From NCBI GenBank assembly GCA_003280725.1, contig QCED01000007.1, positions 1-62,711 on the forward strand: a DNA stretch of 62,711 nucleotides. Reading direction: 5' to 3'. Source of the DNA: Prochlorococcus sp. AG-355-M18. GTDB taxonomy: Bacteria; Cyanobacteriota; Cyanobacteriia; PCC-6307; Cyanobiaceae. Each line of letters starts with the position of its first letter. The stretch's first letter is position 1. Position numbers and translations under genes: made by a program. Shown here one piece after another: positions 1 through 9,414 of this stretch. The notes under the pieces are model-generated. The model did no database searches. It had not been told where the DNA came from and saw only the letters and a list, made by a program, of their open reading frames with translations.

Positions 1-710
1 TCATAGTAATCACCGCCTAACTGGAGTGCAGGCCTACAATGTGCTGCAAGGTCTAGACCATAAATAGTTGGACAATAATCTGGAAGAAGTTGAGATTGTA
101 TTTCAGCACCAGTAGAAATTTCTCTATCAACGTTCTCATGTTTTTTGTTAGTTTTTATTAAGCAATAATTTTCTAATCCGACGGCAAGACAATTTTTAAT
201 GAAATTAAAATTACTATCTTCACTAATTGATTCACTTGATATATTTTTGCTAAAGATATAAATAAATCCTCTACATTTTCCTCTAGATAATATTTTTTCT
301 GTTTCAATTTTATATTCTTTAAAATTATTTTTTAAAGCATTCTCAAAAGTTAAAATTTCTCTTATCTTAAAATTTTTAGAAAAATTAAATTTATTAAAAA
401 AAATATGAATATCTTCTTTTATTTTTAAAAATTCATTATTAGCAGAAATTTGGATATTTTGATACCATATTTCTCCCTCGGAATTTAAAGGAATAATTAA
501 TATTATTTTTTCTTTGAAAATATGTTTAAAAAGTAAGCTTATATAATCCAATAATTTATTTATATTAGAAAAAGATTTTAAATAATATGCTAACGAAGAT
601 GCGATTTCAACGAATTTGTATTTATTTTTCAAGGATAATTTAGTTTCGTTTTTTAAAAACTTTTGAATATTCTTATTAGAAAATAATTTTTCTTCTTGAT
701 TATTAGTCAC
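1..710 (-). CDS. Serine phosphatase RsbU/SpoIIE-like, 5' part only (truncated by window edge)
   Basis: The first 236 codons can be read on the minus strand, and the rest lies beyond base 1. The start is a GTG at 710; an in-frame TAA lies two codons upstream, so the start cannot be much earlier. Residues 1 to about 190 are Lys/Asn-rich and resemble the variable N-terminal sensor part (often GAF-like) of this family. Near the window edge the protein reads GAEIQSQLLP, then about 20 residues later GGDYYD. This is the opening signature and first metal-binding Asp of PP2C-type SpoIIE phosphatases, which dephosphorylate anti-sigma-factor antagonists. It follows ftsY on the same strand after a 67-base gap. 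The partner proteins are not in the window, so the pathway is unknown. Family assignment is good; function is inferred. Confidence 0.82.
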   Translation of the reverse strand, partial: MTNNQEEKLFSNKNIQKFLKNETKLSLKNKYKFVEIASSLAYYLKSFSNINKLLDYISLLFKHIFKEKIILIIPLNSEGEIWYQNIQISANNEFLKIKEDIHIFFNKFNFSKNFKIREILTFENALKNNFKEYKIETEKILSRGKCRGFIYIFSKNISSESISEDSNFNFIKNCLAVGLENYCLIKTNKKHENVDREISTGAEIQSQLLPDYCPTIYGLDLAAHCRPALQLGGDYY

Positions 711-777
711 AACTTATTTAATAGATAAATATGTTTTAACATTAAATTTTATTTTTTAAAAAAAATTAATCAAATAT

Positions 778-2007
778 TTATTTATCTGCAAGCAAAGCCT
801 CCACAAATTCAAAACTATTAAATGGTCTCAAATCTTTTATACCCTCTCCAGCCCCAATGAATCTTATAGGCAAATTAACTTCTGAAGAGACAGCTAAAGA
901 TACGCCTCCTCTAGACGTGCCATCTAATTTAGTAATAATTGCTCCACTTAGATTTGCTGATTTAGCAAAACTTTTTGCTTGTTTTAAGCCATTTTGACCT
1001 TGACTAGCATCTAAAACTAATAAAGATTCAACAATTGCATCTGGAACCTTTTTATCAATAATTTTTTTTATTTTTGCTAATTCATCCATCAAATTAATTT
1101 TAGTTTGCAATCTACCAGCTGTATCAACTAGTAATAAATCTATATCTCGTTTTTTTGCAGAATTGATTGCATCAAAAACTACAGCAGCTGGATCAGCATT
1201 TTTTGATTGATTAGATATAACATCAACATTACTCCTTTCACCCCAGACTTTTAGTTGTTCTACTGCCGCCGCTCTAAAAGTATCAGCCGCTGCTATCAAA
1301 GTTTTGTAATTACTCCTTGAAGATAAATATGCTAACTTTCCCAAAGTAGTAGTTTTGCCTACACCATTAACTCCTACTAGTAACCAGACGTTTAACTTAC
1401 CTTTTTCAGGTATTAAAATATCAATGCCTGAATCTTTTATTGGCTTATCAATAATTAATTTTAATTCTTTTTTTAAAAATTTTATTCCAGCTTCTCCTCC
1501 AACAACTTCTTCATTTAATTTTTTTCTAAGTGAGCTTATCACTTTATCCGTTGAATCAATACCAACATCAGCTCTTATTAATAGGGTTTCTAAATCATCA
1601 AGTGACTCAGGAGTAAGAGGGTCATCTCCCAATTTATCCAACAATTCAGTAACAAAACCTTTTCTTGTTTCTTCTAATCCTCTTCTTAATTTTGTTAACC
1701 AGTCAATTTCATCTATTGATATTTGATTTATTTTTTTTCCTTTAGCTGCTAATACCATTGCCGACCAAGTAAAATTATCATCAAATTCCCCTAATTCAGG
1801 CTCATAAATAATTTGAGGCGGTCCAGAAGCATTTTCTTCTCTAGGACTATCTATAAAAACTTGCTTTTGTTCCTCTTGTTTTTGTAATTCTTGTTTTTGT
1901 TCCTCTTGTTTTTGTAATTCTTGTTTTTGTTCCTCTTGTCGTTTTTTTAAAAGAGCGTATGCTTGTGCAGCCCACTCTCGAGAATTATCAGATTCAGTAT
2001 TAGTCAT
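778..2007 (-). CDS. ftsY: Signal recognition particle receptor FtsY
   Basis: SRP-receptor GTPase that docks ribosome-nascent-chain-SRP complexes at the membrane. The 409-residue protein has a charged N-terminal A-region (1 to about 100), an N domain (about 100-190) and the G domain: P-loop GVNGVGKTT (212-220), DTFRAAAVEQL (242-252), DTAGR (295-299) and TKLDG (359-363). It ends with the usual FtsY C-terminus containing GAGEGIKDLRPF, which together with the acidic N-region separates it from Ffh. The A-region contains 2.6 copies of a ten-residue Gln/Lys/Glu repeat encoded by a 30-base tandem repeat (listed separately). The start is an ATG at 2007. It lies 58 bases downstream of nusB on the same strand, so co-transcription is possible. 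Confidence 0.97.
   Translation of the reverse strand: MTNTESDNSREWAAQAYALLKKRQEEQKQELQKQEEQKQELQKQEEQKQVFIDSPREENASGPPQIIYEPELGEFDDNFTWSAMVLAAKGKKINQISIDEIDWLTKLRRGLEETRKGFVTELLDKLGDDPLTPESLDDLETLLIRADVGIDSTDKVISSLRKKLNEEVVGGEAGIKFLKKELKLIIDKPIKDSGIDILIPEKGKLNVWLLVGVNGVGKTTTLGKLAYLSSRSNYKTLIAAADTFRAAAVEQLKVWGERSNVDVISNQSKNADPAAVVFDAINSAKKRDIDLLLVDTAGRLQTKINLMDELAKIKKIIDKKVPDAIVESLLVLDASQGQNGLKQAKSFAKSANLSGAIITKLDGTSRGGVSLAVSSEVNLPIRFIGAGEGIKDLRPFNSFEFVEALLADK
1861..1939. repeat. 30-bp tandem repeat inside ftsY (2.6 copies)
   Basis: Units at 1861-1890 and 1891-1920 differ by one base (1864 is C, its partner is T). A partial third copy covers 1921-1939. The period is a multiple of three, so copy-number change would keep the ftsY reading frame and add or remove ten residues (EEQKQELQKQ) in the disordered acidic A-region. 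Confidence 0.9.
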
Positions 2008-2065
2008 TGATATTTTTAATTCATATTTAGTAAATTTTAAAATACTATTTGTTTATATCAAAAAA

Positions 2066-2695
2066 TTATTGCAATTTAACTGTTTGTAATCTCCTTAATA
2101 CTCCATTGATAAATTTTCTTCCTTGCATATCACTATATTTATTAGCTAGATTTACTGCCTCGTCACAAGAAACAGCAACAGGTGTACTTAAAAAATTAAT
2201 ATCCACATAAGCTAAACGCAAAATATCCCGGTCAATTCTTGGTAATCTTTTTAATCTCCAACCATCCATAACTTTATCAATATCAGAGTCAATAGTTCTT
2301 ATGTTATTAATAACCTTACTTATCCTTTTATTTACATCCTCTCTTATATCAAGTTGACCGCTTGAAACTATCAATTTTGGAAAATCTAAAGTTTGTGAAA
2401 GTGTATTCATTACACTTTCAATTTTTTGTAAAGATGTCTTTAACTCGACTCTAACATTTGCAAAAGAAGAATTAACCCCATCTTGCAATTCACTATCTAA
2501 TATTTTTTGTGATGCATTTTCTAATTCAGATTCACAGTTATCTAACTCATCTCTGCAATGATTTATTAGAGTATCCAAAGCAGATTCAAAAATCTCTTCT
2601 ATTTGAGATTTATTTAATTTGAAATCATTTTTATCATTAACTAAGCCTAAAGAAATTAATGATAACTCTCTAGAAAGGGATCTATTATTCATCAA
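2066..2695 (-). CDS. nusB: Transcription antitermination factor NusB
   Basis: NusB binds boxA RNA with S10 (NusE) and promotes antitermination on rRNA operons. The 209-residue protein is longer than the E. coli form (about 140) because of an N-terminal helical extension, as is common in cyanobacteria. The C-terminal half carries the recognisable core: WRLKRLPRIDRDILRLAY, then PVAVSCDEAVNLANKYS and a KFINGVLRRL ending. The start codon at 2695 directly abuts the stop of the upstream DUF502 gene (2696), and ftsY follows after 58 bases, which suggests one transcription unit. The frame opens with two adjacent ATGs. Confidence 0.93.
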   Translation of the reverse strand: MMNNRSLSRELSLISLGLVNDKNDFKLNKSQIEEIFESALDTLINHCRDELDNCESELENASQKILDSELQDGVNSSFANVRVELKTSLQKIESVMNTLSQTLDFPKLIVSSGQLDIREDVNKRISKVINNIRTIDSDIDKVMDGWRLKRLPRIDRDILRLAYVDINFLSTPVAVSCDEAVNLANKYSDMQGRKFINGVLRRLQTVKLQ

Positions 2696-3430
2696 TTAAG
2701 AAGAAGTATTAGTAGAAGCACGTAGTTGGGAAAATAATTTTGCAAATGTTGGGTTTGTCATATTATTTTTCTCATCTGGATTAACTATTCCAGCAGAAAT
2801 TATTGTTCTAAATGCATCCTCAACAGAAATATCCAAATCTTTAACAGAAGACTCAGGAACCAATGTATACCACCCAGTAGTCGGATTAGGTGCTGTAGGA
2901 ATAAAAACACTCAACAACTTTTCTGCCAATTCTGGCTGCAAAGAAGGACCCACATCTCCAGTTACAAAGCCTACGCTATAAAGTCCCTCTCGTGGATATT
3001 CAACTAAAACAACTCTTCTGAATCTATTAGATTTATTACTTAAGAAAGTTTCAAGTAATTGTTTAAGAGTTTTATAAACAGCCCCAGCTACGGGAATTTT
3101 TGATAAGGTTCCCTCTCCAAATTCTAATAACCATCTCCCTACGAAATTTCTAGCCATCAAACCTATGAGTAAAATAGCTAATAAAGGAACAGTTAAACCC
3201 AAAGTAAGATTAATTAAATCTTGCAAGAAAGGATTTAAAGTAATGAAAGGATTTAACTGCTTAGGTACAGAAGTTACTAATGTTAAAACAAATTTACTAA
3301 CTAATGATGACAGCCATATGGTCGTTGCTAAAGGGATTACAACCAGCAAGCCAGCTATAAGATCATTTTTTAGATCCTGTTGAAGCCTAGATCCTAGGTT
3401 CGAATCTTGATTTTGATTAGATTCAACCAA
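2696..3430 (-). CDS. DUF502 family integral membrane protein
   Basis: A 244-residue membrane protein matching the DUF502 family found in bacteria and chloroplasts (LIKE COV in plants); its biochemical function is unknown. It has a hydrophilic N-terminus, a first transmembrane segment around residues 25-50 (LIAGLLVVIPLATTIWL), a second around 70-92 (LTLGLTVPLLAILLIGLM), and then a soluble domain with IPVAGAVYKTLKQ and FIPTAPNPTTGW, typical of the family. The only start in frame with these features is TTG at 3430; no ATG or GTG precedes the conserved region. It is immediately followed by nusB with no gap, so translational coupling is likely. Confidence 0.88.
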   Translation of the reverse strand: MVESNQNQDSNLGSRLQQDLKNDLIAGLLVVIPLATTIWLSSLVSKFVLTLVTSVPKQLNPFITLNPFLQDLINLTLGLTVPLLAILLIGLMARNFVGRWLLEFGEGTLSKIPVAGAVYKTLKQLLETFLSNKSNRFRRVVLVEYPREGLYSVGFVTGDVGPSLQPELAEKLLSVFIPTAPNPTTGWYTLVPESSVKDLDISVEDAFRTIISAGIVNPDEKNNMTNPTFAKLFSQLRASTNTSS

Positions 3431-3576
3431 AATAATGTTTCTAACTATATTAACTTTACTAGTAATTTAACTGTTTTTACTTGATTGGGATATATTTTTT
3501 TTTAATAAATTAAAATTATTTGTTAGTTTTCCCTGCAAAAATACCTTTTAGAAGAAAAGATATACATAATAAGAGA

Positions 3577-4530
3577 ATGATCAATACAATTCAAGAAAAA
3601 AAGAAAATAAGTAAAAAATTAAAAGAGAGAGCAATTTTTGAAGGTTTTACAATAGCGGGAATTGCGTCAATTCCAGGCAGTTCGCGAATAAAATTAAGAA
3701 CTAATGCATTAGAAAGATGGTTATCAAATAACCACCATGCTGAAATGAAATGGATGGAAGCAGAAAAAAGAAAAAACATAGGCTCACTGCTTGAAGGTGC
3801 TAGAAGTGTTCTAAGTGTTGGATTTTCTTACATCAACTCACACAAAAGTAAGGACAATTCGTTGAAAGTAGGAAAATTTGGTCAAGGAGAAGATTACCAT
3901 AAAGTAATTTACAAAAAATTAAAAAATATTGGTAAATGGATCAACTTAGAAATTCCAGATTGCAAGTGGAAAATATGTATTGATACTTCACCTCTTCTTG
4001 AAAAAGCATGGGCTGAGGAATCAGGTCTTGGTTGGATAGGTAAAAATAGTAATTTAATAAGCAAAAAAAATGGTTCTTGGCTCACTTTAGGTTTTATGAT
4101 CCTTACAAAAGAATTAATAGCTGATAATCCTCATCAATCGCTCTGCGGCAAGTGTGATAAGTGTATTGAACATTGTCCAACAAATGCAATAGTAGAACCT
4201 TTTGTAATACAATCAGATTTATGCATTGCCTATCACACGATAGAAAACAGAGAAAAAACTTTCCCAAAAAAAATACAAGAAAACTTAAATGGATGGGTTG
4301 CAGGATGTGATATTTGTCAAGATGTATGCCCTTGGAATGAGTCCGTACCATACAATAACACTATTGAAACTACTCCAAAAAAATGGATTAAAAATCTTGA
4401 TATCGATTCATTAAAATGGGACGATGAAACTTGGAAAAAAAATCTTCAAGGAACAACATTAAAAAGGATTAAACCATGGATGTGGAAAAGAAATATTAAA
4501 GCGAATTTAAAGGATAAAATGATGACATGA
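3577..4530 (+). CDS. queG: Epoxyqueuosine reductase QueG
   Basis: Catalyses the last step of queuosine synthesis, reducing epoxyqueuosine in tRNA to queuosine with a cobalamin cofactor and two [4Fe-4S] clusters. Reading from the ATG at 3577 gives 317 residues. The open frame extends upstream to a TTG at 3520, but that extension (lysine-rich, no conserved sequence) is less likely than the ATG preceded by AAGAG. Ferredoxin-like cysteine motifs CGKCDKCIEHCP and CDICQDVCPWN are clear, as is the substrate-site segment KAWAEESGLGWIGKN. It overlaps the downstream TPR gene by four bases (ATGA). queC and queE lie about 42 kb away in this window, so the pathway is dispersed. Confidence 0.95.
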   Translation: MINTIQEKKKISKKLKERAIFEGFTIAGIASIPGSSRIKLRTNALERWLSNNHHAEMKWMEAEKRKNIGSLLEGARSVLSVGFSYINSHKSKDNSLKVGKFGQGEDYHKVIYKKLKNIGKWINLEIPDCKWKICIDTSPLLEKAWAEESGLGWIGKNSNLISKKNGSWLTLGFMILTKELIADNPHQSLCGKCDKCIEHCPTNAIVEPFVIQSDLCIAYHTIENREKTFPKKIQENLNGWVAGCDICQDVCPWNESVPYNNTIETTPKKWIKNLDIDSLKWDDETWKKNLQGTTLKRIKPWMWKRNIKANLKDKMMT

Positions 4531-5390
4531 AGAAGCTTATAAAAAATATACTTTTTTTCTCTTTGATAATTTTTTACTTTTTAAAAATAGAAAAAGTTCA
4601 ATCAATTATTCCCTATTATTATTATCCAACAGAAAAAAATTTACAAAAAGAAAGTTTATCACTCGGCAAAAATGCATATCAACTTTTATATTTTGGTCAA
4701 AATAGAGATAGCCTTAACTTAGCAAAATTAGCTGTAAGAATAAATAAAACCGATGAAAAACTATGGTTAATTTTATCTGAAACACAAGTAGCTAACAAAC
4801 AATACAAAAACGCTTTAAATTCATTAAATAAGGCTCAAAAAATCAATTCAAATATTAGCGAAATATATTTTGCGAAAAGTAATATTTACTTACAAATTTC
4901 ACAACAAAAAAATGCAAAAGATGCTTTAGAGACTGGCTTAAAAATTGAACCAAAAAATCATAAAGCAATTTTTCAATTAGGCAATATTTTTTTAATGGAG
5001 AAAAATTATATAAAAGCTATCAAGTTATTCAATCAATCTGTAAAAATCAAACCTGATTTCTGGCAAGCAATCAATAATAAAGCTTTAGCTTATTTCGAGA
5101 AAAACAACATAGAATTATCAATTAAATTTTTTGAAAAGGCCATTTCAATTCAAGACAATGCTGAGCCTATATTAGGACTTGCCTCATGCTTAAGAGTTAA
5201 AGATATCGATATAGCGATTGAACTAGCAAAAAAAGCTTTGTCAAAAGATCCTAACTATGTTGATTATGATTATAGAAAAAAACAGTTATGGGGAGAACAA
5301 TTGCAAGCCTCAACAGAAATCCTTTTGCAAAATGAAAAGCTTAAAAAAGATGTAATACTTGCAAAATCTAAAATAAATGCATCTTCTTAA
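4527..5390 (+). CDS. Tetratricopeptide-repeat protein, membrane-anchored or exported
   Basis: The 287-residue protein starts with a positively charged stretch and a hydrophobic segment (about residues 5-20, ILFFSLIIFYFLKI) that looks like a signal peptide or N-terminal anchor. After that come at least four TPR units (about 75-215), with the typical spacing of small and aromatic residues, for example AIFQLGNIFLMEKNYIKAIKLF split over consecutive helices. TPRs are protein-interaction scaffolds; no catalytic domain is visible. Translation probably couples to queG through the ATGA overlap, although a functional link to queuosine synthesis is not supported by the sequence. The specific partner is unknown. 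Confidence 0.85.
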   Translation: MKKLIKNILFFSLIIFYFLKIEKVQSIIPYYYYPTEKNLQKESLSLGKNAYQLLYFGQNRDSLNLAKLAVRINKTDEKLWLILSETQVANKQYKNALNSLNKAQKINSNISEIYFAKSNIYLQISQQKNAKDALETGLKIEPKNHKAIFQLGNIFLMEKNYIKAIKLFNQSVKIKPDFWQAINNKALAYFEKNNIELSIKFFEKAISIQDNAEPILGLASCLRVKDIDIAIELAKKALSKDPNYVDYDYRKKQLWGEQLQASTEILLQNEKLKKDVILAKSKINASS

Positions 5391-5467
5391 TTTTCAGTAC
5401 TGGTAAATATTTGTTTGTCTATTAGTCTTAATTTAGTTAATTAATAAATATTCAATTTAGAGCACTA

Positions 5468-7909
5468 ATGGATAAAGAAAAATTCAGTTCTATTTCACTC
5501 CAAGAAGAAATGCAACGTTCTTATTTAGAGTACGCAATGAGTGTAATAGTTGGACGTGCCCTACCAGATGCAAGAGACGGGCTTAAGCCTGTACAACGAA
5601 GAATTCTATTTGCAATGCACGAATTAGGATTAACACCAGATAGACCTTTTAGAAAGTGTGCGAGAGTTGTTGGAGATGTACTTGGGAAATACCATCCTCA
5701 TGGGGATCAAGCAGTATATGATGCACTGGTAAGGCTAGTACAAAATTTTTCAACCAAATATCCTACTCTTGACGGCCATGGAAATTTTGGATCTGTAGAT
5801 AATGATCCACCAGCAGCTATGAGATACACAGAGACTAGATTAGCTCCGATAGCACACAAAGGATATCTTGCAGAGATTGGATCAGATACAGTAAATTTCT
5901 CAAATAACTTTGATGGTTCACAACGAGAACCAGATGTCCTTCCTGCCCAGCTACCTTTTTTATTGTTAAACGGATCATCTGGCATTGCTGTTGGAATGGC
6001 AACAAATATTCCTCCTCATAACTTAGGGGAACTTGTCGATGGCTTGATTGCTTTAATAGAAAATAATGATATAAATAACAAAAAACTTTATAATATTATT
6101 AAAGGCCCTGATTTCCCAACAGGCGGAGAATTAATTTATGATAAGTCAATAAAAGAACTCTACGAAACAGGTAAAGGATCTATCACCATAAGAGGCGTGA
6201 TAAATAAAGAAGAAATAAATTTAGGCAAAGGTAAACATAAAAAAAATGCATTAATTATTTCAGAACTCCCTTATCAAGTCAGTAAAGCAGGTTGGATTGA
6301 AAAACTAGCAGAACTTGTTAATTCAGGCAAGATTTATGGTATATCTGACATAAGAGATGAAAGCGACAGAGATGGCATGAGAATAGTAATAGAGTTAAAA
6401 AAAGATTCTAATACTGAACTTATAGTTTCTAATTTATATAAAAAAACGACTCTCCAAACAAACTTTGGCGCAATATTTTTAGCTTTAATTAAAGGAAAGC
6501 CAGTACAACTCAATTTAAAGCAATATCTAAATTTTTTTCTTGAATTTAGAGAAGAAACAATAAGAAAAAGAACTAATTATTTTTTAAAAAATACTCTTGA
6601 AAAACTAGAGATATCGGAAGGTTTATCTAAAGCAACAAAAGATATAAAAAAAGTAATCGGGATAATTGAAAACTCAGAAAATTCTGCAGAAGCAAAATCA
6701 AAATTAACAGAAAAATTTTTATTAAGTGAAAAGCAAGCAAACTCTGTTTTAGATATGCCACTTAAAAAATTAACAACTCTAGAAAAAAATCAAATTGATA
6801 ATGATATAAAAAATATGGAAGAACAAAAGAATTACTTTCAGAAATTATTAAATGAGAGAAAATTATTACTTCAATTACTTACAGAAGAATTATTAATTTT
6901 AAAGAAAAAATATAATGTTAAACGAAAAACAAAACTTCTTAAAAATATAGATCAAAATGAGGAATTAGAAGCACTTAATAATCAAATATTAGAAGATTTA
7001 ATAAATAAAAAAACAAAATTATGTATTGACAATAGACTATATTTGAGAAAAATGATTTTAAGTAATTACAAGAAATCATTTGAGAATACAAATAAAATTA
7101 TTGATAATAAAAATATTCAAAAATTTATATGTAATATAGATAAAAATGCAAAAATAATAGGGATAACATTTACTGGAAAAGTTTTTCATATTGATTGGGA
7201 ATCAAATATAAATAATGACTATAAATTAGATAATAAAAATCTTGGGAATATTGATCCTAAGGAGATAATAAATTTTCATTTAATTAAAAAAGGAATAAAA
7301 AATTATTTATGTATTTTAAATTCAGATGGAAGATTTAAAAAAGTTCTATTTGATGAAGATATGATTAAAAGTAATAGGTCATTTTCAATTACAAAATTAA
7401 AAAATAATATAAAAACAATTGACTCATTTGTATTAGATGAAATAAAAAATTTATTAATATTAACTTCAATAGGTAGAATTTTTAAATTTAATTTGTCAGA
7501 TAAAACCTTGGCGCCAACAACTAAACAATCCCAAGGATTAATACTTGCAAAACTTTTACCAACTGAAAAAATTGTTTCTTGTTGTTCATATAAAAATAAC
7601 GATGATATTTATCTAATTACTAAACAAGGAAAAATATTCTATTTAAATAATAATGAAATCGGTTTTGCTAATGAATACACTCTAGGTTATTTAAATGAAA
7701 AAACTCAACTTAAAAACGATTACTTCCTTAAAATAATGCCTAGCAATAATTACCTTGATATTGAAACTAATAAAAATAAATCTGCTAGATTTAATTTTGA
7801 TAAATTAAATTTTGAATCTGATCAAACAAATTACTTAATTAACTATCTAGAGTTAAATCAAGACGAATATCTCGAAAATTGTTATCGACTTGAGAATTTT
7901 CTTGACTAA
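5468..7909 (+). CDS. Type II topoisomerase subunit A, GyrA/ParC-like, lacking a GyrA box
   Basis: The DNA-breakage/reunion subunit of a type IIA topoisomerase, 813 residues. The N-terminal winged-helix core is highly conserved: [20 protein letters not shown] (19-38), [26 protein letters not shown], and the catalytic tyrosine in AAMRYTETR (Y120). The tower and coiled coil run to about 480. The C-terminal domain (about 500-800) contains several short beta-propeller blade repeats (for example [44 protein letters not shown]) but no QRRGGKG-type GyrA box, which gyrases need for DNA wrapping. It may therefore work as a ParC-like relaxing or decatenating subunit. Its stop overlaps the convergent purF 3' end by four bases. 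Confidence 0.9.
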   Translation: MDKEKFSSISLQEEMQRSYLEYAMSVIVGRALPDARDGLKPVQRRILFAMHELGLTPDRPFRKCARVVGDVLGKYHPHGDQAVYDALVRLVQNFSTKYPTLDGHGNFGSVDNDPPAAMRYTETRLAPIAHKGYLAEIGSDTVNFSNNFDGSQREPDVLPAQLPFLLLNGSSGIAVGMATNIPPHNLGELVDGLIALIENNDINNKKLYNIIKGPDFPTGGELIYDKSIKELYETGKGSITIRGVINKEEINLGKGKHKKNALIISELPYQVSKAGWIEKLAELVNSGKIYGISDIRDESDRDGMRIVIELKKDSNTELIVSNLYKKTTLQTNFGAIFLALIKGKPVQLNLKQYLNFFLEFREETIRKRTNYFLKNTLEKLEISEGLSKATKDIKKVIGIIENSENSAEAKSKLTEKFLLSEKQANSVLDMPLKKLTTLEKNQIDNDIKNMEEQKNYFQKLLNERKLLLQLLTEELLILKKKYNVKRKTKLLKNIDQNEELEALNNQILEDLINKKTKLCIDNRLYLRKMILSNYKKSFENTNKIIDNKNIQKFICNIDKNAKIIGITFTGKVFHIDWESNINNDYKLDNKNLGNIDPKEIINFHLIKKGIKNYLCILNSDGRFKKVLFDEDMIKSNRSFSITKLKNNIKTIDSFVLDEIKNLLILTSIGRIFKFNLSDKTLAPTTKQSQGLILAKLLPTEKIVSCCSYKNNDDIYLITKQGKIFYLNNNEIGFANEYTLGYLNEKTQLKNDYFLKIMPSNNYLDIETNKNKSARFNFDKLNFESDQTNYLINYLELNQDEYLENCYRLENFLD

Positions 7910-9367
7910 GATTTATATTCATTCTCAACCCAATTTAAATACTCTTTATTAACTGTGCCGGTTACATAAGAGCCAGTAAAACAACTCATTTCCAAATCTT
8001 TAATTCCAGAATCACCAATAATAGATTTGCGTAAATTTTCGACACTTTGATAAACAAGATTATCTATTTCAAGATGATCTGCAATTTCACTTATCGTTCT
8101 ATCGTGTGCTATTAATTCATCTCTATTGGGCATATTAATTCCATAAACATGAGGAAAACGAACAGGGGGGGGCTGCAGATGTAAAAAAAACTTTATTTGC
8201 GCCTGCAACTTTAGCCATTTGAACAATTTCTTTTGAAGTAGTACCTCTTACTATGGAATCGTCAACAATTAATACATTTTTATTTTTAAACTCTGCACTC
8301 ATAGCGTTTAATTTTTGTCTAACGGATTTTTTACGTTTTTGCTGGCCAGGCATTATGAATGTTCTCCCAACATATCTATTTTTAAAAAAACCTTCTCTAT
8401 ATTCTATGCCTAATTGTCTTGCAACTTGCATAGCCGCAGGTCGCGAAGAATCAGGAATAGGCATTACAACATCAACATCCCCTGTATTAATTGTTTTTTT
8501 AATTGTTTCCGCAAGGTAATCTCCCATTTTTAAACGAGCTTTATAAACAGAAATCCCGTTCATAATTGAATCAGGCCTTGCAAGATATACATATTCAAAA
8601 GCGCATGGAAATAACATTGGTTTTTCAGAGCATTGCTTAGAAAAAAACTCGCCATTAAGATTTATAAAAACAGCTTCTCCAGGATCTACATCTCTTACGA
8701 CTTGATAATCATTATTCTCAAGAACTAAAGATTCACTTGCAACCATCCACTCTTCTTTTTTTGTAGTTAATGAAAGTCTTTTTCCTATTACTAGAGGCCT
8801 AATACCGAAAGGATCTCTGAAAGCTAATAAACCATGTCCTGAAATTAATGCGATTGAAGCGTATGATCCCTGAATTCTTTTATGCAAAGATTTGACGGCA
8901 TTAAAAATAATATCAGGTTCTAACTCTTGATTATGAATTTGTTCTTGCAATTCTGTCGCAAATACATTTAATAGCATTTCAGTATCACTAGAAGAATTTG
9001 TATGCCGCTTATCAATCTTAAATAACTGTTTTTCTAAATCTCTGGTATTGGTCAAATTACCATTATGTATCAAAACAATTCCATAAGGAGCATTTACATA
9101 AAAAGGCTGTGCTTCTTCTACACTTTCTGCTGACCCTTTTGTTGCATATCTGACATGACCTAAACCAATTTTACCTATTAAATTCCTCATATCTCTTGTC
9201 CTATAAGCAGTGCTGACTTGGCCTTTGGCCTTATGTAAATGAAAAATAGTATTTTCCATTGTTGCTATACCAGTTGAGTCTTGACCTCTATGCTGAAGAA
9301 GCAAAAGACTATCGTAAATTTGTTGATTTACATCATCAGAAGAGACTATTCCAACTATTCCGCACAT
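7906..9367 (-). CDS. purF: Amidophosphoribosyltransferase PurF, interrupted by a one-base frameshift
   Basis: First committed enzyme of purine synthesis (PRPP plus glutamine to phosphoribosylamine). The N-terminus MCGIVGIV gives the Ntn-type catalytic Cys2 after Met removal, and the PRPP loop [14 protein letters not shown] is near residues 365-378. The frame is intact from 9367 to a G8 run at 8165-8172 (C8 on the coding strand), where it shifts to a premature TAA at 8135. Removing one C restores [20 protein letters not shown] and the normal C-terminus ending at 7906, giving 486 residues, the expected length. The downstream part is well conserved, so this looks like a sequencing or assembly error, or a slippery or variable tract, and not an old pseudogene. 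It lies 47 bases downstream of purL. Confidence 0.9.
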
Positions 9368-9414
9368 AACCTAATTTCTGTATAAATTTGATATTTGAAC
9401 AATTGTTTTCATTT

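Noticed and set aside
1861..1939. CRISPR-like repeat array
   Set aside because: Units are directly adjacent without spacers and encode part of FtsY.
8135..8226. Separate small genes at the purF break
   Set aside because: The two frames are halves of one PurF; the 106-residue ORF starts with out-of-frame sequence and becomes PurF only after the C run.
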